Below, in pieces: positions 17,656-26,756 of a stretch of 64,000 bases of DNA (positions are counted from its first letter, which is position 1; the number at the start of each line of letters is the position of its first letter). The stretch lies in the NCBI RefSeq assembly GCF_018614615.1, contig NZ_JAGGOK010000069.1, positions 62,001 through 126,000 on the forward strand, written 5' to 3'. The DNA comes from Streptomyces sp. ISL-100. Lineage in GTDB: Bacteria; Actinomycetota; Actinomycetes; Streptomycetales; Streptomycetaceae. Below the pieces are notes generated by a model. That model did not search any database and had not been told where the DNA came from. It worked only from the letters and a program-made list of their open reading frames with translations. Both the position numbers and the translations under genes were made by a program.

Positions 17656-19795
17656 GCTGAAGCGGTTCGGCAGGGGAAAGCTGCCGCGGGCCGCGCTCGT
17701 CGCGCTGCTGCTGCTTCCACTGCTGTACGGCGCCCTGTACCTGTGGTCCTTCTGGGACCCGTACGGCAGGCTCGACCGGATACCCGTCGCACTCGTCAAC
17801 GACGACAAGGGCGCCACCGCCGACGGCAAGAAGATCGCCGCGGGTGACGACATCACCGGAAAGCTGCGCGACAGCAAGGTCTTCGAATGGCACGAGGTGA
17901 GTTCCGAGGAGGCCCGCAAAGGGGTTGAGGACGGCGCGTACTACCTGTCCCTGACCATGCCGTCGGACTTCAGCGAACGGATCGCGTCCAGCTCGGGCGA
18001 CGTTCCCGAGACGAGCGCCCTTCAGGTGCGTACCAACGACGCGAACAACTACATCGTCGGGCAGATCTCGCGAACGGTCTTTTCGGAGGTTCGCACCGCG
18101 GCTTCGAAGAACGCCTCCCGTTCATTCCTCGACAAGATCTTCATCTCCTTCTCCGACATCCATGACGCCACGGAGAAGGCAGCCAAGGGCGCCGACGAGA
18201 TCAAGGGCGGGATCGGAAAGGCGAAGAAGGGCTCGGGCGATCTCCAGAGCGGCCTCAACACTGCCAAGGCCGGCTCCCAGAAGCTCGCGGACGGGCTGAA
18301 GGACGCCAAGAAGGGCAGCGGCGACCTGTCCGCCGGCGTGACGAAGCTGCACAAGGGATCGGGCGACCTGAAGAGCGGCTCGCAGCAGGTCGCGAACGGA
18401 ACGCAGACGCTCGCGGACAAGGTCAACGGCATCTCCGACGCGATCGGGCCGTACCTCAAGGACAACGGCAAGACGATCGGGGACACGGCGAAGCTCGTCG
18501 CCGACAAGACCCAGGCGGTCCGCGACGGACTCGGCTCACTCGTGAAGGACGCGCCCGTCGCGGCCGAGGAGGCCCGTGCGGCCGCCGCCGACCTGCACAC
18601 CGTCTACGAGGCGCGCTGTGTGAACCAGCCGCTCCCCGACCCCGCCTGCCCGCAGCTGAAGAGGGCCGACGAGGCGGCCGCCGACGCGGCCGCCGTCGCC
18701 GCCGACGTCAACAACCTCATCAAGGACCAGCGCGGCGCCCTCACCCAGCTGGACAAGGACCTGGCCAAACTCCAGCGGCAGGCGCGCGAGCTGTCGACGC
18801 GCGCCCCTCACCTGTACGAGGACCTGAACAGCGCCGTCGCCAAGGTCAACGCGCTCAACGCCGGCGCCAAGAAGGTCGCCCAGGGAGCCGCGAAACTCAA
18901 CACGGGCCTGGCCAGCGCGAAGACCGGCGCCACCGACCTGGACAGCGGCATCGGAAGGCTCAAGACCGGCGCCACCGACCTCGACAACGGGCTCGGCAGG
19001 CTCCAGACCGGCGCCGGGGAACTGAACGGCGGCCTGATCAAGCTCGCCGACGGCTCCGGCGAACTCGCCGGCGGCCTGCACAAGGGCGTCGGCCGGATCC
19101 CGGACTACGACAAGGAGAACCGCGACCAGCGCACCGGCGTGATGGCCGACCCGGTCCAGCTCGCCTCGCAGTCGATGCACAAGGCGCCCAACTACGGCAC
19201 CGGATTCGCCCCGTACTTCATCCCGCTGTCCCTGTGGGTCGGCGCGATGGTGGCGTACATGCTGATCCAGCCGCTCAACCGCCGCGCCCTCGCCGCGGGA
19301 GCCTCCGCCTGGCGGATCGCCCTCGCGGGCTGGCTGCCGGTGGCCGCGCTCGGGGTGCTGCAAGTGGCCGCGCTCATGTCCGTACTGCACTGGGGCCTGG
19401 GACTGCAGATGGAACGCGCCGCGGGAACCATCGGTTTCCTGGTGCTCGTGACGGGCTGTTTCTCCGCGATCGTGCAGTGGCTCAACGCCCGGTTCGGCGC
19501 GGCGGGCCGCATCCTGGTCCTTGCCGTTCTGATGCTCCAGCTGACCTCGGCCGGCGGCACGTACCCCGTACAGACCAGTCCGGGGTTCTTCAACGCCATC
19601 CACCCCTTCCTGCCGATGACTTACGTCGTGGAAGGCCTGCGCCGGCTCATCACGGGCGGCGGCCTGGAGCCGGTCTGGACAGGCAGCCTCGTGCTGCTGG
19701 CCTTCACCGTGGGAGCGCTGGCGCTGACGGCCGTCTCGGCGCGGCGCAAGCAGGTGTGGACCCTCGATCGTCTCCACCCGGAGCTCAGCCTGTGA
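17627..19795 (+). CDS. YhgE/Pip-type multi-pass membrane protein
   Basis: 722 residues: one N-terminal helix (about 24-44), a long extracytoplasmic region (about 45-525) and about five C-terminal helices. The middle contains many short repeats of the form GSGDLxxGxxxAxxG and TGATDLDxGIGRLK, typical of the YhgE/Pip family (phage-infection-protein relatives). These proteins are thought to be membrane exporters or accessory secretion proteins; the substrate is unknown. ATG 17627 is chosen because the hydrophobic start follows at once. The stop overlaps the TetR start (GTGA). Confidence 0.88.
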   Translation: MRSPKLAALELKRFGRGKLPRAALVALLLLPLLYGALYLWSFWDPYGRLDRIPVALVNDDKGATADGKKIAAGDDITGKLRDSKVFEWHEVSSEEARKGVEDGAYYLSLTMPSDFSERIASSSGDVPETSALQVRTNDANNYIVGQISRTVFSEVRTAASKNASRSFLDKIFISFSDIHDATEKAAKGADEIKGGIGKAKKGSGDLQSGLNTAKAGSQKLADGLKDAKKGSGDLSAGVTKLHKGSGDLKSGSQQVANGTQTLADKVNGISDAIGPYLKDNGKTIGDTAKLVADKTQAVRDGLGSLVKDAPVAAEEARAAAADLHTVYEARCVNQPLPDPACPQLKRADEAAADAAAVAADVNNLIKDQRGALTQLDKDLAKLQRQARELSTRAPHLYEDLNSAVAKVNALNAGAKKVAQGAAKLNTGLASAKTGATDLDSGIGRLKTGATDLDNGLGRLQTGAGELNGGLIKLADGSGELAGGLHKGVGRIPDYDKENRDQRTGVMADPVQLASQSMHKAPNYGTGFAPYFIPLSLWVGAMVAYMLIQPLNRRALAAGASAWRIALAGWLPVAALGVLQVAALMSVLHWGLGLQMERAAGTIGFLVLVTGCFSAIVQWLNARFGAAGRILVLAVLMLQLTSAGGTYPVQTSPGFFNAIHPFLPMTYVVEGLRRLITGGGLEPVWTGSLVLLAFTVGALALTAVSARRKQVWTLDRLHPELSL

Positions 19796-20418
19796 GAATC
19801 GTGTCCATGGAAAGCAGCAGAACGCGCCGCTCCGGCACCAAGCAGAAGCTCTACGAGGCGGCCGTCACTCTCATCGCGGAGCAGGGTTTCTCCTCGACGA
19901 CGGTGGACGAGATCGCCGAGCGCGCCGGCGTCGCCAAGGGCACGGTCTACTACAACTTCAAGAGCAAGACCGAGCTCTTCGAGGAGCTGCTGCGGCACGG
20001 CGTAGGACTGCTCACCGCCTCTCTCCAGGCGGCGGCCGACGAGACAGATGAGCGCGGCGGCACCAAGGTGGAGGCCCTTGACGCGATGATCAGGGCCGGT
20101 CTGGGTTTCATCGACCGCTATCCGGCCTTCACCCAGCTGTACGTCGCCGAACTGTGGCGCACCAACAGGGCGTGGCAGTCGACGCTCCTGGTGGTGCGGC
20201 AGGAAGCCGTCGCGGTCATCGAGACGGTGCTGCGCGAGGGCGTCGAGAACGGCGAGCTGAGCCAGGAGATCGACATTCCGCTGACGGCGGCCGCGCTGGT
20301 CGGCATGGTGCTGGTGGCGGCGCTCGACTGGCAGGCGTTCCAGCGCGAGCGGACGATCGACGACGTGCACTCCGCGCTGTCGCTGCTGCTGCACGGCCGG
20401 GTGAGCGGCCGCCGCTAG
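19792..20418 (+). CDS. TetR-family repressor of the ABC/YhgE operon
   Basis: 208-residue TetR regulator. The N-terminal helix-turn-helix is clear: FSSTTVDEIAERAGVAKGTVYYNFKSK contains it within residues 35-62, followed by a helical ligand domain. The GTG at 19792 overlaps the preceding stop and has CGGAG 8 nt upstream; ATG 19807 is an alternative. Location in the operon suggests it represses it through the palindrome at 16855-16874 and responds to the exported substrate; this is inference. Confidence 0.9.
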   Translation: MRIVSMESSRTRRSGTKQKLYEAAVTLIAEQGFSSTTVDEIAERAGVAKGTVYYNFKSKTELFEELLRHGVGLLTASLQAAADETDERGGTKVEALDAMIRAGLGFIDRYPAFTQLYVAELWRTNRAWQSTLLVVRQEAVAVIETVLREGVENGELSQEIDIPLTAAALVGMVLVAALDWQAFQRERTIDDVHSALSLLLHGRVSGRR

Positions 20419-20462
20419 AAAACCTTGCCGGGACCCGCTTGAGAGCGGCTGCGAACAGCGAA

Positions 20463-20515
20463 AAACGCCGGTCCTTCGAGGCTCGATCCCCCCGAGCCTC
20501 GCCGGACCGGCGTTT
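20463..20515 (+). terminator. Strong two-part terminator
   Basis: A 12-bp outer stem (AAACGCCGGTCC with GGACCGGCGTTT) and a 9-bp inner stem (CGAGGCTCG with CGAGCCTCG) stacked with a 2-nt internal loop. It lies 45 bp after the TetR gene and ends the operon. Confidence 0.85.
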
Positions 20516-20809
20516 CCCTTCTCCTCCCCCGCGGGTCCCCCGACCCCCGTGGTACACCCCCGCTCCGTCAGGGGAGCCGCGCCGCTCCGCCGCCCCGTGT
20601 CGGCGGTACGGCGCTGCGCCCCTTCCGTGGTCCCCACTCTTCCGTCTGCGCAGGTGAGAGCCCATCCGCGCAGCTACTCATCTCCTGTACTAGGTACGGA
20701 TACTCACGCCTGTGTGCTCAGCCCCAGCCGAGCGGCCCGCCGACTGGTGACGATCGCGCCCGCGTTCGTACTCCCCACCCGTGGCGGCCGCGTTGTCAGT
20801 GGCGGCCGC
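20516..20809. other. Non-coding spacer
   Basis: About 290 bp between the terminator and the next gene. Open frames here have no family features and poor codon bias for either strand. I see nothing beyond C-rich sequence and the -10 box at its right end. Confidence 0.5.
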
Positions 20810-20822
20810 TAAAGTCCCTGGC
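20810..20822 (+). promoter_or_regulatory. -10 box for leaderless FAD oxidoreductase mRNA
   Basis: TAAAGT (20810-20815) lies 7 nt before ATG 20823 and no ribosome-binding site is present, consistent with a leaderless transcript. Confidence 0.5.
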
Positions 20823-22331
20823 ATGGCACGGATTGTGGTGATCGGCTCCGGGATGGGCGCGATGGCGTCCGCCGCCCGGCTGGCCGTCGCGGGCCACCGC
20901 GTGGTGGTGTACGAGCGCGCGGCGACGTACGGCGGCGGGCTGGGCAGGTTCGAGCGGGACGGCTTCGTCTTCGACACGGGGCCGGGCCTGCTGCACCTGC
21001 CCGCCGTGTACCGGGATCTGTTCGCCAAGACCGGCAAGGAGTCCCTGGAGCAGTGCGTCGGCCTGGACCCCGTGGACCCGGCGAGCCGCCACCTCTTCGC
21101 CGACGGTACGGACGTCTCGCTGCCCAACGCCTCGCGCGCCGGCGTCGTTTCCGCGCTGGACGCGGCGCTCGGCGCCGGAGCCGGTGAGCGCTGGGGCGAC
21201 TTCATGAACCGGGCCCGCGACGCGTGGGACCGGACCAGACGGCCCCTGCTCGAAGAACCGCTGTGGCCGGACTGGCAGGTGCTCGGCCGTGACCCGTATC
21301 CGTCGCTGCGGCAACGCAGGCTGCTGCGGCGCGACCGGGCGGCCGCCACGCTCGCCGAAATCGGCGAGTGGGAGCTGGCGGACCCCCGGCTGGCCGCCCT
21401 GCTGGACAGTTATGCCCTGGCGTACGGACTCGATCCGCGCCGCGCCCCCGCGGCGGCCGCCGTATTGCCGTACATGGAGCAGACCTTCGGCAGCTGGTAC
21501 GTGCGCGGCGGGATGCGGGAGCTGGCGCGGGCGCTGTACGAGCGGTGCCTGGCCCGGAAGGTGGAGTTCGCCTTCGGCGCCGAGGTCGTCGCGATCACGG
21601 AGAAGGACGGCCGCGCGGCGGGCGTCGAGCTGGCCGACGGCACGGTCGCCGCAGCGGACTCGGTGGTCTTCGGGGGCGACCCCCGTCTCCTCGGCGGTAT
21701 GACACCGGGGCGTGAGGTGTGGGCCGCTGACGACGTCGTGCCGGGGCCGGTTCCCCCGAGCCGGCTCACGGTGTTCCTCGCGCTGCGCGGCGGTCGCCAG
21801 GACGGCGCCGCGCACCGGACGGTGGTCCACTCCCCCGACGCCGGTGCCGAGGCGTCGGCGGCGTTCGCCGGCGAGCACGCCGAGCGCCCCACCGTCACTG
21901 TGCTGCGGCCCGACGACCCGCTGACCCGCCCGGACGACGCGCACGAGGCCGTCACGCTGACGGCGACCGTCGCCGCGCAGGGCCCGGTCGACTGGACGGA
22001 CGAAGCACTGGCCGGGCGGTACGCCGACGAGGTGGTCGAGGCCGCGCTCGCGGCCGTGCCGGACCTGCGCGAGCGCCTGCTCTGGCGCGAGGTCCGCACC
22101 CCGGCGGACATAGCGGCCGCGACCGGCGCCCCGGGGGGCGCGGTGCCACCGCCCTCGCTGGCGGGCGCCGGGGGCCGCCTGCTCCACCCTGCCAACAGCA
22201 CGCGGCTGCCCGGTCTTCTGCTGGCCGGAGGCTGGGCGCATCCCGGCGGCGGGCCGGCGCACGCCGGAATGTCCGGCGCCCTCGTCGCGGGGCTCGTCGT
22301 CGAGGGGGAGGGCTTCCGCGGCTCGCAGTAG
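20823..22331 (+). CDS. Phytoene-desaturase-like FAD oxidoreductase
   Basis: 502-residue flavoprotein of the NAD(P)/FAD-dependent, phytoene dehydrogenase-like (CrtI/COG1233) group. The N-terminal dinucleotide fold is VVIGSGMGAMASAARLAVAG followed by an acidic end in VVVYERA, then GGGLGRF. The C-terminal motif LLAGGWAHPGGGPAHAGMSGALVAG closes the FAD site. No carotenoid genes are nearby, so the substrate is unknown. The start coincides with the -10 box described just upstream. It converges on the following minus-strand gene with only 38 bp between. Confidence 0.85.
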   Translation: MARIVVIGSGMGAMASAARLAVAGHRVVVYERAATYGGGLGRFERDGFVFDTGPGLLHLPAVYRDLFAKTGKESLEQCVGLDPVDPASRHLFADGTDVSLPNASRAGVVSALDAALGAGAGERWGDFMNRARDAWDRTRRPLLEEPLWPDWQVLGRDPYPSLRQRRLLRRDRAAATLAEIGEWELADPRLAALLDSYALAYGLDPRRAPAAAAVLPYMEQTFGSWYVRGGMRELARALYERCLARKVEFAFGAEVVAITEKDGRAAGVELADGTVAAADSVVFGGDPRLLGGMTPGREVWAADDVVPGPVPPSRLTVFLALRGGRQDGAAHRTVVHSPDAGAEASAAFAGEHAERPTVTVLRPDDPLTRPDDAHEAVTLTATVAAQGPVDWTDEALAGRYADEVVEAALAAVPDLRERLLWREVRTPADIAAATGAPGGAVPPPSLAGAGGRLLHPANSTRLPGLLLAGGWAHPGGGPAHAGMSGALVAGLVVEGEGFRGSQ

Positions 22332-22369
22332 GGGCGACAGGATCTGTGGCCGTGCTGGGGCCCGGCAGG

Positions 22370-23206
22370 TCAGTAGCGGTACTGCTCGTTGTAGCCGGTG
22401 TTGTCGTAGCCGTTCTGGTACGGCTCCTGGGCCGGCTGCTCGCCGCTGAAGGGCTGCTCGCCGTCACGCTGCTGCGGGACCCAGACGCCGCCGGGCGGGG
22501 TCTCGTTGCCGTACTGCTGGCCGCTGTACTGCTGAGCGCCGTACTCCGTGTTTCCGTACACCGGGTTTCCGTACTCCTGCGTTCCGTAGCCCTGGCCGCC
22601 GTACTGCTGCGTGCCGATGTACGGGTCGGAGTAGGCGGCGTACTGCTGCTGGTCGGGCGCGTAGTCGTACTGGCCGGTGTACGTCTCCTGGTTCGGCTGG
22701 TCGTAGCCGGAGTAGGTGTCGTACGTGCCGTACCCGGCGCCGAACCCGTCGCTGCGGGACTGCTGTTCGGCCGCGTAGGCCGCCACGTCGTACACGCCGT
22801 ACTGCCCGGTCTCGTCGGGCAGCGGCTGCATCGGCGCGTACACCGGCTCCGCCGGGGCGTCGGCCGGCTCGTACTCGAGGTCCGACACCTCCAGCGTCGG
22901 CTCCTGCTCGACGGGCCGCGCACCGCGCTTGCGGCGGCGGCTCTCGCCCGGCTTGCCGCCGATCGCCCAGCCCGTCGAGAAGCCGCGGCGGAACGACAGG
23001 GTGACGTACGTCTGACCGATCGCGAAGGCGACCGCGCCGCCCGCGATCACGAACACGGACGGCAGCAGCACACCGAGCACCACGCCCATGAAGCCGGCGA
23101 AGGCAAGCAGCCGCCACCTCAGCCGCGCCTTGTACTGCAGCAGCACTTCGCCGAGCAGCCACAGTGCGACAACTCCGAACGCGATGTAGAGGACCGCCCA
23201 GCCCAT
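22370..23206 (-). CDS. Membrane protein with Tyr/Gln/Gly-rich tail
   Basis: 278 residues. Two or three helices occupy about residues 3-70, with a short basic linker (residues 90-105). From about residue 125 to the end the protein is low complexity, dominated by Tyr, Gln, Gly, Asn and Glu, with many QYG/EYG units, resembling prion-like domains. I do not recognise a functional family; similar proteins sit at this locus in Streptomyces beside metF by my recollection. The tail could support assembly at the membrane or be a disordered spacer. Confidence 0.75.
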   Translation of the reverse strand: MGWAVLYIAFGVVALWLLGEVLLQYKARLRWRLLAFAGFMGVVLGVLLPSVFVIAGGAVAFAIGQTYVTLSFRRGFSTGWAIGGKPGESRRRKRGARPVEQEPTLEVSDLEYEPADAPAEPVYAPMQPLPDETGQYGVYDVAAYAAEQQSRSDGFGAGYGTYDTYSGYDQPNQETYTGQYDYAPDQQQYAAYSDPYIGTQQYGGQGYGTQEYGNPVYGNTEYGAQQYSGQQYGNETPPGGVWVPQQRDGEQPFSGEQPAQEPYQNGYDNTGYNEQYRY

Positions 23207-23257
23207 GCCCGCCCCTCTCCTACGGCCGCTCCCGCGAAAGAAGGCGGGTACGGCCGG

Positions 23258-24175
23258 TCAGGACTGCTCGTGCAGTCCGAGATTCTCGTAGATCTCGAGC
23301 GTCGCCGTGGAGTTGTTGAGCGTGATGAAGTGCAATCCGGGTACGCCCTCGGAGAGCAGCCTCGCGCAGAACTCCGTGGCGAACTCGATGCCAATGGAGC
23401 GTACAGCGGCCGGATCGTCCTTGACGGCGAGGATCCGCTCTTTCACGACGGCCGGGAAGTGCGCGTTGCTGAGCTGCGGAAGCCTGTCCAACTGCTTGAC
23501 ACCCGTTACGGGCATGACCTCCGGGATGATCGGCGTCTCGCACCCCGCGGCGGCGACCGAGTCGCGCAGCCGCAGATAGTTCTCCGGCTCGAAGAACATC
23601 TGCGTGATCGCGTAGTCGGCGCCGGCCCGGCACTTGTCCACGAAGTGCCCGATGTCGGTGTCCCAGTCGGTCGAGCGCGGGTGCATCTCGGGGAAGGCAG
23701 CGACGCCCACGCAGAAGTCGCCGGACGCCTTGATGAGCCGGACCAGGTCTGCGGCGTACCGCACGCCCTGCGGGTGCTCGACCCACTCGCCCATCGGGTC
23801 GCCGGGCGGGTCTCCGCGCACGGCGAGGATGTTCCGGATGCCGGCGTCCGCGTACTGGCCGATCATGTTGCGCAGTTCCGCGACGGAGTGGTCCACCGCC
23901 GTGAGGTGCGCGACCGGGGTGAGCGTGGAGTCGGAGGCGATCTGCTCGGTGGCCCCGACCGTTCCGGCGCGGGTGGATCCGCCCGCGCCGTACGTCACGG
24001 AGACGAAGCTGGGGGCTACCGCCTCGACCCGGCGCAGCGCGTTCCAGAGGTTCCGCTCACCCTTTTCGGTCCTGGGTGCGAAGAACTCGAACGAGTGCGA
24101 AGTTTTGCCGGTCGCGAGCAGCTCACGCACGGTGGGCGCGTGATCCGTCCTGGTCGAAGCTGTGCCAAGGGCCAT
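23258..24175 (-). CDS. metF: 5,10-methylenetetrahydrofolate reductase
   Basis: 305-residue TIM-barrel flavoenzyme that reduces methylene-THF to methyl-THF for methionine synthesis. Typical sequence is visible: SFEFFAPRTEKGERNLW near the N-terminus (the active-site Glu in the FEFF segment), FVSVTYGAGGSTR, LAVRGDPP and the C-terminal VPGLHFITLNNSTA. The start follows a -10 box (TAACCT, 24182-24187) by 6 nt, so the mRNA is probably leaderless. No SAM or cobalamin riboswitch is evident upstream. Confidence 0.94.
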   Translation of the reverse strand: MALGTASTRTDHAPTVRELLATGKTSHSFEFFAPRTEKGERNLWNALRRVEAVAPSFVSVTYGAGGSTRAGTVGATEQIASDSTLTPVAHLTAVDHSVAELRNMIGQYADAGIRNILAVRGDPPGDPMGEWVEHPQGVRYAADLVRLIKASGDFCVGVAAFPEMHPRSTDWDTDIGHFVDKCRAGADYAITQMFFEPENYLRLRDSVAAAGCETPIIPEVMPVTGVKQLDRLPQLSNAHFPAVVKERILAVKDDPAAVRSIGIEFATEFCARLLSEGVPGLHFITLNNSTATLEIYENLGLHEQS

Positions 24176-24187
24176 ACCCGCAGGTTA
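24176..24187 (-). promoter_or_regulatory. -10 box for leaderless metF mRNA
   Basis: On the minus strand TAACCT (24182-24187) precedes the metF ATG by 6 nt with no ribosome-binding site. Confidence 0.45.
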
Positions 24188-24316
24188 ACCAGGGCTCGGC
24201 GCGACCCCAACAAAAGCGGGCGCTTTGTCCGTATTGCCAGATTATTGTCCACCTATCGGACACCCGTGGACAGTCCTGGACGGCCGCGGGCAGGCCATGG
24301 GCCCGGCCCTGGACGG

Positions 24317-24973
24317 CTATACGGCGTACGCCCTGACCCTCTTCGCGAGCGCCGCCGCGGCGGCGGCCGGGTCGTCGGACTCGGTGATGACCCGCACGAC
24401 CACGACCCTGCGGGCACCCGCGTCCAGCACCTCGTCGAGATTGCCCGCGTCGATGCCGCCGATCGCGAACCACGGCCGGTCCTGGCGCAGCCCGGCGGCG
24501 TACCGGACGAGGCCGAGGCCGGGGGCGTAACGGCCGGGCTTGGTGGGGGTGGGCCAGCAGGGGCCCGTGCAGAAGTAGTCCACGCCGGGCTCCGCGACGG
24601 CCGCGTCGACCTCCGCCTCACCGTGCGTGGAGCGGCCGACGAAGACGTCGGCGCCGAGGATCGCCCGGGCGGCCGGAACCGGCAGGTCGCCCTGTCCCAG
24701 ATGCAGGACGTCGGCGCCGATGGCGTGGGCCACGTCGGCCCGGTCGTTCACGGCGAGCAGCTTGCCGTGCCTGCGGCAGGCGTCGGCGAAGACCTGGAGG
24801 TGCTCCAGCTCCTCGCCGGCCTCCATGCCCTTGTCGCGCAACTGCACGATGTCCACGCCGGAGGACAGGACGGCGTCCAGGAAGTCCGGGAGGTCGCCCT
24901 GGCGCTTTCGCGCGTCCGTGCACAGGTACAGCCGGGCATCGGCGAGCAGTGCGCGCTTCGTGGACGCGGGCAT
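24317..24973 (-). CDS. thiE: Thiamine-phosphate synthase
   Basis: ThiE joins the thiazole and pyrimidine moieties to form thiamine phosphate. The 218-residue TIM barrel shows LYLCTDARKRQGDL, VDIVQLRDKGMEAGEEL, LLAVNDRADVAHAIGADVLHLGQGDLP and GRSTHGEAEVDAA, all typical ThiE segments. The ATG at 24973 is preceded by a GGGGGA stretch. It lies on the strand opposite to thiO-thiS-thiG about 2.4 kb away. Unlike them it shows no TPP riboswitch immediately upstream; a terminator stands there instead. Confidence 0.93.
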   Translation of the reverse strand: MPASTKRALLADARLYLCTDARKRQGDLPDFLDAVLSSGVDIVQLRDKGMEAGEELEHLQVFADACRRHGKLLAVNDRADVAHAIGADVLHLGQGDLPVPAARAILGADVFVGRSTHGEAEVDAAVAEPGVDYFCTGPCWPTPTKPGRYAPGLGLVRYAAGLRQDRPWFAIGGIDAGNLDEVLDAGARRVVVVRVITESDDPAAAAAALAKRVRAYAV

Positions 24974-24996
24974 GGTGGTGTCCCCCCGTTGGTGGG

Positions 24997-25028
24997 CGGT
25001 GTACGGGCCGTCGAAGGCCCGTACACCG
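24997..25028 (-). terminator. Terminator between Rv2175c-like gene and thiE
   Basis: Perfect 13-bp stem (CGGTGTACGGGCC and complement) with a 6-nt loop, 22 bp after the stop of the minus-strand DNA-binding protein gene and 24 bp before the thiE start. Confidence 0.7.
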
Positions 25029-25050
25029 CGTGCGGTTATGTCGGCAGAGG

Positions 25051-25416
25051 TCAGACGGCGAGCGCCTGGGCGCGCCGCTTCACCTCCGTGCCGCGATTCT
25101 CACTCAACGCCTGCGCGGGGGTACCGGGCAGGGTCGGGTCGGGGGTGAAGAGCCACTCGATAATCTCTTCGTCGGAGAAGCCGTCGTCCCTCAGGAGCGT
25201 CAGGGTCCCGGCGAGACCCTTGACCACCTTGTCGCCGTCAATGAAGGCGGCAGGCACCTGAAGCGCCCGGTTCTCTCCGCGGCGTACGGCGATCAGCTGG
25301 CCTTCCTTGACCAGCTGCCGGACGCGCGTCACCTCGACACCGAGCTTTTCGGCGATGTCGGGGAGGTAGAGCCAGGCGGGGACGAGAGCATCGATCTTTG
25401 CGTCAATCTCGGTCAC
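25051..25416 (-). CDS. Rv2175c-family DNA-binding protein
   Basis: 121-residue protein with an N-terminal winged helix-turn-helix (LPDIAEKLGVEVTRVRQLVKEGQ, about residues 18-40) and a C-terminal domain containing LTLLRDDGFSDEEIIEWLF. This matches the Rv2175c family of M. tuberculosis, a DNA-binding substrate of the kinase PknL; the targets are unknown. The GTG start at 25416 is chosen because the family begins close to this point. The PASTA kinase at 29781 could modify it, but that is speculation. Confidence 0.87.
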   Translation of the reverse strand: MTEIDAKIDALVPAWLYLPDIAEKLGVEVTRVRQLVKEGQLIAVRRGENRALQVPAAFIDGDKVVKGLAGTLTLLRDDGFSDEEIIEWLFTPDPTLPGTPAQALSENRGTEVKRRAQALAV

Positions 25417-25484
25417 AGGACAAGCGTGCCATCTGGGACTGACAGCCGGTAGCCGGGGCCTGCCGTCCGGGGGGCAGTGCCCGC

Positions 25485-26723
25485 CTAAAGGGTGGCGGAC
25501 TTGAGCGGGACGGCCGGATCGGCGGCCCGCTCCGGGTCCAACCGGGCGCCCGACGCGATGAGCCTGCGGCCCTGCGCGAGGTCGCGCGGCCGGGCCACGG
25601 TGAGCAGTGCGACGAGCGCCCCTTCGCGCAGCCAGCACACCGTCCAGGCGGCGCCTGCCGGGTCGCCGCGCCACACCGTCGTGTCGGCGTGGGCGTGGTG
25701 GCCCGCGTACTGCACGAAGCGGCCGAACTGCTCGGACCAGAAGTACGGGACGGGGTCGTACTCCTGCGGTGTCCCGCCCGGGGTGTTCGCCGCGACGATG
25801 TTCGCCGCGACCGTGCGCGGTCCCTGAAGCGCGTTGTCCCAGTGGTGGACGAGCAGGCGTTCGCCGTAGCGGGCGGAGGGGAAGGAGGCACAGTCCCCGA
25901 CGGCGTACACGTCGGGCTGCGACGTGCGCAGGCGCGCGTCGGCGGTGACGGAGCCGTCCGGGCCCAGCGCGATGCCAGAGCCGGCGAGCCAGGCCGTCGC
26001 GGGCCTGGCGCCGATGCCGACAACCACCGCACCGGCCGCGAGCCGCCGTCCGTCGGCGAGGACGACCGCGCCGGGCTCGATCGCCGCCACGAGCGCGCCG
26101 GTGAGCAGTTCGGCGCCGCTCTCGGCGTACCAGGCGGCCATGGGCGCGGCGATCTCGGCGGGCATGGTGCCGGCGAGCGGCCGGTCCGCGGCCTCCACGA
26201 CGGTCACCGCGCAGCCCGCCCCGCGGGCGGCCGTGGTGAACTCCGCGCCGATCCAGCCGGCCCCGACGACCACGATGTCGTGCTTCCGGTCGAGCACGGG
26301 CCGCAGCCGCGCGGCGTCGTCGAGCGTGCGCAGGAGATGGACTCCCTGGATGCCCTCGCTGCCGGGCAGCGTGATGGGCACCGCTCCGGTGGCGAGGACC
26401 AGTACGTCGTACGGAACGGGGCCCGAGGGAGTGTCGATTTCGTGCGCCCCGGGGCGCACGCCCGTCACTTCGCGCCCCAGGTGGAGTTCGATGCCGAGCG
26501 CTTCGAAGTCGACGTCGAAGGCCGACTCCTCTGCCGTCCCGAGCAGCACCGCCTTGGACAGCGGCGGCCTGTCGTACGGCTGATGCGGCTCGGCGCCGAT
26601 CAGCGTGACGGAGCCGGTCCAGCCGCGCTCGCGCAGGGCCACAGCGGTCTGCACGCCGGCCATTCCCGCGCCGACGATGACGACGCGCCGCTCTGCTGTC
26701 TGCCTCTGCCCCTGGTCGCTCAC
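25485..26723 (-). CDS. FAD-dependent ferredoxin/rubredoxin reductase-like enzyme
   Basis: 412-residue pyridine-nucleotide-disulfide oxidoreductase without the redox disulfide. FAD fold VVIVGAGMAGVQTAVALRE (near 14-32), PYDRPPLSK typical of ferredoxin reductases of aromatic dioxygenase and P450 systems, NAD fold IVVVGAGWIGAEF (about 151-163), and VYAVGDCAS. The C-terminal reductase domain is present. No ferredoxin or P450 is adjacent, so the electron acceptor is unknown. The start is GTG 26723. Confidence 0.88.
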   Translation of the reverse strand: MSDQGQRQTAERRVVIVGAGMAGVQTAVALRERGWTGSVTLIGAEPHQPYDRPPLSKAVLLGTAEESAFDVDFEALGIELHLGREVTGVRPGAHEIDTPSGPVPYDVLVLATGAVPITLPGSEGIQGVHLLRTLDDAARLRPVLDRKHDIVVVGAGWIGAEFTTAARGAGCAVTVVEAADRPLAGTMPAEIAAPMAAWYAESGAELLTGALVAAIEPGAVVLADGRRLAAGAVVVGIGARPATAWLAGSGIALGPDGSVTADARLRTSQPDVYAVGDCASFPSARYGERLLVHHWDNALQGPRTVAANIVAANTPGGTPQEYDPVPYFWSEQFGRFVQYAGHHAHADTTVWRGDPAGAAWTVCWLREGALVALLTVARPRDLAQGRRLIASGARLDPERAADPAVPLKSATL

Positions 26724-26756
26724 CCGGTCACTGTAGGACGGCCTGTCCCGCTGCTC

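Noticed and set aside
18180..19090. Repeated units in the YhgE/Pip gene
   Set aside because: They are protein repeats (GSGDLxxG type) normal for this family, not a DNA repeat array or CRISPR.
22346..25261. 971-codon plus-strand open frame
   Set aside because: Spans three well-supported minus-strand genes (membrane protein, metF, thiE) and their spacers; no domain is recognisable.
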